Source: CAYQVW01 sp964421245
GTDB lineage: Bacteria; Margulisbacteria; WOR-1; XYC2-FULL-46-14
Reading direction: 5' to 3'
DNA length: 64,000 nt
NCBI GenBank assembly: GCA_964421245.1
Contig: CAYQVW010000002.1
Location: 1 to 64,000 of the forward strand
Both the position numbers and the translations under genes were made by a program. The notes below the pieces were generated by a model, which was not told the origin of the DNA, did no database searches, and saw nothing but the letters and a program-made list of their open reading frames with translations. Below, piece after piece: positions 58,653 to 64,000 of this stretch (position 1 is the stretch's first letter; every line of letters begins with the position of its first letter).

Positions 58653-61600
58653 GTAGGGGTGCCAGAAACTATAACTGCCTGTCCACCAAAGGAGATTTTA
58701 ACTTCAACATCTCGACATCCTCTATCTTCTAACAATTGCCTAAGCTCTTCTGGGGTATAATATTTAAAAAGGCCGCTCTCTTCAGAATGCTCAATCCAAC
58801 TTAAGGCATTATTTAAAAGATTTCTACCTTCTTGGAGCCGGCTTTCTCGCTCTGGTCCCGGGTCTGTTGCTGCTATAACTCCATTAAGATAATTAGAGAA
58901 TATCCTTGAAAGATCTGCATCGGGAAGCAAGCTTGAAAGCACAACTCTCCCCCCCTTTCTTGTCATGCGAACCATCTCAGAAACAACCTCTTCTGGATTA
59001 TCTAAGTAAGAAAGAAATAAGCTCCCCAAGGTCTTGTCTGCGCTCTCATCAGCAAAATCAAGCCTAGTAGTTCTTCCCACCTCACCCAAATCTAATCGCT
59101 TAAAGTTTAAATCGGCACAGCTCAAGGTTTTATAATCTAGTCCTTTTTCTCTCCCGCTTTCATTAAGGTCTTCTTCGATCAATTCACCTCTTAGAAACCT
59201 AGCAGCAAGATCAAGATCTTGAATTGAAGCCGGATCACAAGTTCCATAGACCCATCCTTCTTCAAGTTTAATCTGGCCCCTTATTAGTTTTTTAATATTC
59301 TTTCTCGTTTGGACTTGTGGATTTTCTGGTAATCTAAGATCTGGGAAACGTGCGGAAAAATCTTCATATTCAATTCGTCCTTCTAAATGATCAAGCATAC
59401 TACGCAAAGGACTAATATCTAAATCCATTGAGTGTGCTTCTAATTCTGGTAAATGCGGACATTTACTTTCTGCCCTTTCCCACTTATCTAGAGCCATTCC
59501 AAGCGCATCTTCAACCAAATCTAGGGCGACAACTTTTCCTCCAATTGCTTGGATTGGATGTGTGTCAATTAACTTCGCTGCCAAGCTTAATTCAGAGTTT
59601 CCAGTTCCAGCACCAAAATCAACTAATGTTTCTCCGGGTTGAAAACCGACTGCGTGAAATTGATCATCCATCAACTGTCGATACTCTGCTGTTTCAAGTA
59701 AAATATCAAAACCTTCTACTAAATAACTGCGCCAATTCCTAACCGATTGTTCTTTTGTAACAACCTCTTTAATTCTCCCTCTCTCATATACTGCTTTTTC
59801 AACCACCTCTGCTTTAGTCGGAGCAACCACGCTGGCACGTTCCATCCCACACATTTTGCGAACAGATCTGACAATCTCAGCAAAAACTTCTTGGGCTTTT
59901 TCTGCTTCCCGAAATTTATGCCCCAAACCAGGAACAACATGTCTGTCTCTCATCTGTCCTTCCGGCTTTTCTCTAAGAGCCTCACTAACCTCTTGACGAT
60001 TAACCCAAGGGTCATCTTCTCCTAAATGCCAAACTATTGGTATCTCAAGTTCAGCCAAATGCTTACACATTAGTTCAAAGTTAGTAAATTTACCGGAAAT
60101 GGCATCATTTAAAAATTCATCTCCCCTAATTGGAAACCCGAGAACATTAATCAATCCTTCTCGTCTATGTCCCAGGCGATAGGCTTCAACTAAATTTGCC
60201 CCCCAAACTCGAGTTAGAAGATCTTCAACATTGGGGGCTCCAACAACAACGTCTAAGAATTGAACTCTTTGGTCTTCTTTTGCTGCAACAATTGCCGGAG
60301 TGGTCGCTAAACTAAAAGGGATAAGACCAATAGATCCTGCCCTACAATTTCTTTCCACATAATCAATTGCTGCATCAATATTTCTTCTAGATTGTGAAAG
60401 AGTCAGGTTTTCTATCTCTCCGTCACTCTCTCCTACACTGTTTGAGTCGTCATAGCGAAGAACCCCGATTCCATTTTTTGTTAAATACTGTGCCAACAAA
60501 AAGTAGGTCTCTTTTCTCTTTCCATAAGCGGGTGGAACAATTACCCAGGGAGCCCTCTCCCCCTTTCTAACATTTTCTGGTGGATCAGCAATTCCCACAA
60601 TAGTCTGACCCGAAGCATTTTCAAATCTGACCAAAGCAACTCCTTCATCTGGATTACTTCTAGTTATGCCAGCTTTTATTGCATAGTATGCAGTCATCGC
60701 TTTAAGGGATAAATTACTCCAAGAAAACCATCCTGGACCTTTGCTTTTTGGCTTTTCTGACTCTGTCGGCAGAGGAGTAACTGCCGATTGTTCACTGGTA
60801 ATACGCATTTTCTCTTCAGCCGTACGAACTCTTTGTAAAGCTTGGGCTGCTCTTTCAAATAGCAAATGATATCTAAACTGTTGTGTCTCAACTGGAAGAG
60901 GAGAACCCAAATCTGTCCTCAACGAACATTGTCTATTATGAAATAAAATTATTGCATCTGTATGTGATTTAAAATCTCGAGCGGTACTAGACATAACAAC
61001 TACTCCCATCTCTGGTGATCCTTCGAATTGATCAAGATGTGCAACCGCAAAATCACTCTCATAAGCAGGACAATCAGAGGGATTATTAAGATTTAGATGC
61101 TCAACTTGAAATGGAATATCCTTGTCAAAAACTCCACTTGCAACTTCGTGCCCATGTAAAAAACTCCTTAATACTTCGTCTGGAGGAGCCCCTTCTAAAT
61201 ACGTTTGTCCCCAAGCTGTTGCTAAAAATCTATTTTCAAATGCAGTCCTCATTCCTCTTTCTGGAACATCAATTCTCCACTTACCATCACCATCCGGAAC
61301 TAATATGGTAACCTCAACTGCTGCCAATTGCTCTTTTAATGAAACCAAATCCCTATCCCTATGAAAAATTCGACGAACAGTTTGAAATATTTCAGTACGA
61401 TCGGTTAATCCACTAAATACTTCACTCAATTCAACCATTCCACGTAAAATAGTATCGGTTCTTCCTGATGCAGAAAGCCCCTCCCCAACACCTAGAGGGA
61501 CAAGCGGCTGAGCTGGTGCAAGTTGAGGTGCTTCTTCTGGCGCTGCTGGCATTGTTGTTTGCTGAGATACTAATGCGCTGTGAATCTCGTCACATACATG

Positions 61601-61969
61601 ATCTAAATCAAGAGCATATTGCGTACTGTTAGTAAAACGTGCAGCCCTAACAATTAAACGGGTATGGTCAAGCTTTTGAAGATCTTCCGCCTCGGCTATC
61701 ATCTCTCGTAATGCAAAGCGATGCATAAGCCAAGTAGTATTTATTCTAACCGGTTTAGCCGCCACATTTATAAGCTTCTGATCTTCTGCCTGATCTAGAA
61801 TCCCTCGAAAGATATCCATCTCTGGATCAGTAAGTAGGGCTAATCTTCTGCAAGAGAGTCCATCTGTATAATAGCGAGGACCTAATTTATTGTTTACTTT
61901 TCTGTAGTTTAATCCGCTGTATGTATAAGACAAAATTGATTTGAAAAAAGAACCAATTTTAATTGCCAT
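58649..61969 (-). CDS. Alpha/beta-hydrolase / methyltransferase fusion
   Basis: 1106 residues, no signal peptide. Residues 1-420 are not recognised. Residues about 440-720 form an alpha/beta hydrolase resembling LuxD-type acyl transferases: VIVPPAYGKRKETYFLLAQYLTKNGIGVLRYDDSNSVGESDGEIENLTLSQ, nucleophile S in GLIPFSLATT (about 549), D in HLGEDDPWV and H in GLGHKF. Residues about 755-1100 are a class I methyltransferase: TLVDFGAGTGNSELSLAAKL (motif I, about 785), VVALDLVEDAL, then FADESADKTLGSLFLSYLDNPEEVVSEMVRMTRKGGRVVLSS with a large insert before it. The fusion could acylate/deacylate and methylate one substrate, perhaps a lipid or polyketide-like molecule; that is inference. It is 25 bases downstream of the 124-residue gene and driven by P11/P12. 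Confidence 0.8.
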   Translation of the reverse strand: MAIKIGSFFKSILSYTYSGLNYRKVNNKLGPRYYTDGLSCRRLALLTDPEMDIFRGILDQAEDQKLINVAAKPVRINTTWLMHRFALREMIAEAEDLQKLDHTRLIVRAARFTNSTQYALDLDHVCDEIHSALVSQQTTMPAAPEEAPQLAPAQPLVPLGVGEGLSASGRTDTILRGMVELSEVFSGLTDRTEIFQTVRRIFHRDRDLVSLKEQLAAVEVTILVPDGDGKWRIDVPERGMRTAFENRFLATAWGQTYLEGAPPDEVLRSFLHGHEVASGVFDKDIPFQVEHLNLNNPSDCPAYESDFAVAHLDQFEGSPEMGVVVMSSTARDFKSHTDAIILFHNRQCSLRTDLGSPLPVETQQFRYHLLFERAAQALQRVRTAEEKMRITSEQSAVTPLPTESEKPKSKGPGWFSWSNLSLKAMTAYYAIKAGITRSNPDEGVALVRFENASGQTIVGIADPPENVRKGERAPWVIVPPAYGKRKETYFLLAQYLTKNGIGVLRYDDSNSVGESDGEIENLTLSQSRRNIDAAIDYVERNCRAGSIGLIPFSLATTPAIVAAKEDQRVQFLDVVVGAPNVEDLLTRVWGANLVEAYRLGHRREGLINVLGFPIRGDEFLNDAISGKFTNFELMCKHLAELEIPIVWHLGEDDPWVNRQEVSEALREKPEGQMRDRHVVPGLGHKFREAEKAQEVFAEIVRSVRKMCGMERASVVAPTKAEVVEKAVYERGRIKEVVTKEQSVRNWRSYLVEGFDILLETAEYRQLMDDQFHAVGFQPGETLVDFGAGTGNSELSLAAKLIDTHPIQAIGGKVVALDLVEDALGMALDKWERAESKCPHLPELEAHSMDLDISPLRSMLDHLEGRIEYEDFSARFPDLRLPENPQVQTRKNIKKLIRGQIKLEEGWVYGTCDPASIQDLDLAARFLRGELIEEDLNESGREKGLDYKTLSCADLNFKRLDLGEVGRTTRLDFADESADKTLGSLFLSYLDNPEEVVSEMVRMTRKGGRVVLSSLLPDADLSRIFSNYLNGVIAATDPGPERESRLQEGRNLLNNALSWIEHSEESGLFKYYTPEELRQLLEDRGCRDVEVKISFGGQAVIVSGTPT

Positions 61970-61994
61970 TTTTTATTCCACATATTTCCTTGTT

Positions 61995-62369
61995 TTAAGC
62001 CGCTGCCCTTTCTTGAACAGGAACAAGACCATCTCCCCTAAGGTGATTCATTCCATTAAGAAAATGAAGTCTTAAGGTTTTCCCCTCATAACAAGTCTTT
62101 AGATCACTTACAGTCAACCTGCTAAAATCTATTTCAGCCAGAGAACTTTTACAAAGGACCTTTGCCTCTGGATCAACTAATCCTCTCTCAATTGCATCAT
62201 TAATTCTAGAACAAAGGAGCCTTAAATCACTAGAATTAAGACTTGCCACACGAGCCTTGGCAAGAAGCCCAAATTGAAGTCCTCCTAAAGCAGAACCAAT
62301 AAAGGCTATATTCCCCTCTGGGATATTTCCTATTTTTCCTACTATGCTTATCGCTGTTAGTGTAATCAT
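61995..62369 (-). CDS. Unrecognised 124-residue regulon protein
   Basis: AGGTGG precedes the ATG in a leader of about 10 bases. The first 40 residues are glycine-rich and hydrophobic (ISIVGKIGNIPEGNIAFIGSALGGLQFGLLAK) and could be a membrane-associated segment or a domain core; the remainder is helical (SSDLRLLCSRINDAIERGLV, SRLTVSDLKTCYEGKTLRL). I recognise no family. It is the first gene before the hydrolase/methyltransferase fusion, and two tandem copies of the alternative-sigma promoter lie upstream. Confidence 0.72.
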   Translation of the reverse strand: MITLTAISIVGKIGNIPEGNIAFIGSALGGLQFGLLAKARVASLNSSDLRLLCSRINDAIERGLVDPEAKVLCKSSLAEIDFSRLTVSDLKTCYEGKTLRLHFLNGMNHLRGDGLVPVQERAAA

Positions 62370-62384
62370 TTCATTCCACCTAAT

Positions 62385-62416
62385 TATATATCGTCAATTA
62401 CTATAAAAAATTTCAC
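62385..62416 (-). promoter_or_regulatory. Alternative-sigma promoter P11
   Basis: Minus strand: GTGAAATTTT (62407-62416), exactly 12 bases, ACGATATATA (62385-62394). Identical to P7 at both boxes. Confidence 0.88.
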
Positions 62417-62429
62417 CTAACTTTACATT

Positions 62430-62461
62430 TATTCTTCGGCCTATATTTTCAAAAATTTCAG
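62430..62461 (-). promoter_or_regulatory. Alternative-sigma promoter P12 (tandem)
   Basis: Minus strand: CTGAAATTTT (62452-62461), exactly 12 bases, CCGAAGAATA (62430-62439). It lies 45 bases upstream of P11 and is a CTGAAATTT/CCGAA variant like P6. Confidence 0.65.
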
Positions 62462-62478
62462 CCTATTTTGGCCTAATT

Positions 62479-63210
62479 CTACTGAAACAGATCTTCTAAC
62501 TTAGCAAGATCAAAAGGGGTGTTTACACCGAGAGTCTCTTTATAATCCGCTGCCTTGAAGGCAAAAACCGGATCACCAACACCTTTAAGTATCTCGATTG
62601 TATCGGTTAGATAATATTCCCCTTGGGCATTATCTGCCCTAACTTGTCTCAAAGCCTCAAAGAGCTTTTTTGAATCAAAACAAAAGGTCCCAGTATTTAT
62701 CTCTTTTATCCCTAATTCTTTAGAGTTTGCATCCTTTTTTTCTACAATCTTTATAATCTTTCCCTTATTATCTCTAATCACGCGGCCATAGTTTCCTGCA
62801 TCAGGAAGGTCAGCAGTTAAATCGGTTGCTGCAGAATTATTTTTAACATGAAAATCGACCAGTGAATTCAATGTCTTAGATTTCAACAACGGAACATCCC
62901 CAGCTAGAATTAACACGTTTTTATTCATCTTCTTTTTAAATTCTTCCTCACAAACAAGTACTGCATGGCCGGTTCCAAGCTGCTCTTTTTGGTGAATAAA
63001 AGTAACCGGCCAATCCTTGAAATATTTCTCAATAACTTGCTTTTCATGTCCCACAACCACAAAAATATTGGAGACTTCCATCTTTTGGAGGGTTAAAAGC
63101 ACATGTTCTAAGAGGGGTTTTCCAGCTAATTTGTGAAAACACTTGGGCAGGTCAGACTTCATACGAGTCCCCTTGCCAGCCGCCAAAACTATTGCAGATA
63201 AATCATCCAT
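62479..63210 (-). CDS. glmU: GlmU-type uridylyltransferase without acetyltransferase domain
   Basis: 243 residues, nucleotidyltransferase fold: IVLAAGKGTRMKSDLPKCFHKLAGKPLLEHVL (about 7-38), EQLGTGHAVL, LILAGDVPLL, NYGRVIRDNKGKIIKIVEKKDA and EINTGTFCF are the GlmU N-domain motifs for making UDP-GlcNAc from GlcNAc-1-P and UTP. Bacterial GlmU normally has about 450 residues with a left-handed beta-helix acetyltransferase; here the gene stops after the first domain, well inside the window, so acetylation of glucosamine-1-P must be done by another protein. TATAAT lies 5 bases before the ATG, implying a leaderless mRNA. Pathway partner glmM is at 53581. Confidence 0.9.
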   Translation of the reverse strand: MDDLSAIVLAAGKGTRMKSDLPKCFHKLAGKPLLEHVLLTLQKMEVSNIFVVVGHEKQVIEKYFKDWPVTFIHQKEQLGTGHAVLVCEEEFKKKMNKNVLILAGDVPLLKSKTLNSLVDFHVKNNSAATDLTADLPDAGNYGRVIRDNKGKIIKIVEKKDANSKELGIKEINTGTFCFDSKKLFEALRQVRADNAQGEYYLTDTIEILKGVGDPVFAFKAADYKETLGVNTPFDLAKLEDLFQ

Positions 63211-63215
63211 AATTA

Positions 63216-63221
63216 ATTATA
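63216..63221 (-). promoter_or_regulatory. -10 box of glmU (leaderless)
   Basis: TATAAT followed after 5 bases by the ATG at 63210; no ribosome binding site. Confidence 0.55.
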
Positions 63222-63340
63222 ACACTTTTTCCCAATAGACCAATCTAGTCCTCAAAAACCGATGCCTAATCCAGGCATGAAATTCCGTACTAGACATAAT
63301 TAATGTTCTCATAGAATGCGCCGGCATTTTATAAACTATC

Positions 63341-64000
63341 TTATACATACTTATCACCCCCTTGATCTAAAGATCTATATTGAGTAGCCTCAGCAATATG
63401 TTTGGCCAAAATAATTTTTGACTTATCAAGATCTGCAATTGTACGGGACACTTTTAAAATTCGATCAAATGATCTGCCGCTTAAATTAAGGTGCAGAATC
63501 GCATCCTTCATGACCTTTTCGGCCTCACGATCCATTTGACAAAACTTTTTGACCTGCGATGGAAACATCCGAGCATTTGAATGAGTTGAAGAATTATTAA
63601 ATCTTATCTCCTGTACTTTCCTTGCCGCCTTGACTCTTTGCCTTATAGCCTTTGAGTCTTCCCCTTGCGGCTTATTCATCAAATCTTCTTTTTTAAGCCG
63701 TGGGACTTCTATATGTAAATCAATTCGATCAAGTAACGGACCAGATAATTTACTCCAATATTTTTGAACCCTGGTTGGCGAGCAGATACATTGTTTTAGG
63801 GGATCCGAAAAATTTCCACAAGGACAGGGATTCATAGCTGCAACTAACATAAATTCGGCCGGATAAGTCAGCGACGTTGCAGCACGAGAAATAGTTACCT
63901 TCCCATCTTCCAAGGGCTGGCGCAAGACCTCTAAAACTTTTCGATCAAACTCTGGAAATTCATCTAAAAACAAGACCCCTAAATGAGATAGGGATACTTC
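63341..64000 (-). CDS. comM: ComM/YifB-like Mg-chelatase family AAA+ ATPase (partial)
   Basis: The C-terminal part of a ComM/YifB protein; the frame is open to the window edge, so the N-terminal Lon-substrate-like domain and Walker A lie outside. Visible are GVLFLDEFPEFDRKVLEVLRQPLEDGKVTISRA (Walker B and family signature), FMLVAAMNPCPCG (sensor 1 with the Cys motif) continuing to CIC, SGPLLDRIDLHIEVPR, and the C-terminal Mg_chelatase_C helices with LNLSGRSFDRILKVSRTIADLDK. ComM helps branch migration during transformation in some bacteria. With type IV pilin genes in the window, natural competence is possible but not shown. Confidence 0.95.
   Translation of the reverse strand, partial: EVSLSHLGVLFLDEFPEFDRKVLEVLRQPLEDGKVTISRAATSLTYPAEFMLVAAMNPCPCGNFSDPLKQCICSPTRVQKYWSKLSGPLLDRIDLHIEVPRLKKEDLMNKPQGEDSKAIRQRVKAARKVQEIRFNNSSTHSNARMFPSQVKKFCQMDREAEKVMKDAILHLNLSGRSFDRILKVSRTIADLDKSKIILAKHIAEATQYRSLDQGGDKYV

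Noticed and set aside
58649..62369. A biosynthetic gene cluster with modular synthases
   Set aside because: Only an acyl-hydrolase and a methyltransferase domain are visible; no carrier protein or ketosynthase was found.
63272..63290. A third sigma54-type promoter (GGCATGAAATTCCGTAC)
   Set aside because: The -24 half matches but GC is absent at the required 10-base distance and no gene follows on the plus strand; the look-alike GGCATGGAATTATAC at 46672 fails in the same way.
1..64000. Prophage, insertion sequence or integrative element
   Set aside because: I found no integrase, transposase, capsid, terminase or tRNA-attachment signal; the unusual genes are spread among housekeeping genes in at least four blocks.
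1..64000. tRNA or rRNA genes, including S23 genes as true 23S rRNA intervening sequences
   Set aside because: No T-arm motif in a cloverleaf context and no rRNA sequence was seen next to the three S23-type genes.

Overview
This 64 kb, AT-rich, densely coded window is chromosomal. It suggests an uncultivated diderm bacterium. The diderm evidence is a predicted outer-membrane barrel, a type IV pilin with its PilC-like platform protein, and peptidoglycan-precursor enzymes. Giant proteins, S23-type four-helix-bundle cassettes and a 243-residue GlmU lacking its acetyltransferase half point to a candidate phylum such as Margulisbacteria (WOR-1/Saganbacteria) or Omnitrophota. That placement is inference and weak. 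No rRNA, tRNA, CRISPR array, phage module or insertion sequence was found.

Two kinds of DNA are interleaved. (1) Housekeeping genes: tandem response regulator-metG-tatD-pilC-S23-pilin-peptide binding protein (20323 to 13413, minus); NHL protein-outer membrane barrel-ruvC-ruvA (24004 to 29198, plus); HEPN/nucleotidyltransferase pair with yqeG (31377 to 29858, minus); MEMO-like-AMMECR1-argC-argJ-argB (53561 to 49211, minus) diverging from glmM; a histidine kinase with a degenerate NtrC-like regulator; glmU (N-terminal half) and the edge of comM. Where a promoter is visible it is a sigma70 type, often with the -10 box only 5 to 8 bases before the start codon, which implies leaderless mRNAs. (2) Unusual genes: 1367-13364, 20363-23939, 31500-48477 and 58649-62369. 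They include a 3935-residue protein with a degenerate SecA-like motor, 1010- and 598-residue companions, a radical SAM protein with a kinase-fold partner, a GHKL ATPase, a glycosyltransferase/transglutaminase/TPR fusion, a hydrolase/methyltransferase fusion, a 5'-nucleotidase-like protein and several proteins I do not recognise.

The most important observation is that every transcription unit of the second kind is preceded by the same non-sigma70 promoter. It is STGAAATTTW (or TGCAAGTTWT), exactly 12 bases, then NCGATATATA or a close variant. I count twelve good copies and one weak copy at the left edge. The form resembles sigma28/FliA promoters (TAAAGTTT-N11-GCCGATAA), but no flagellar gene is visible. 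This defines a candidate regulon that ties the giant proteins and the odd enzymes into one programme whose function is unknown.

Other layers are short repeats. One palindromic family lies in two regulon leaders and inside glmM. A hairpin with a conserved core has stem arms that differ but still pair. Three S23 genes are each flanked by their own repeated word, and two of those words also occur inside argC and metG. Two of the three S23 genes have sigma54-type -24/-12 promoters.
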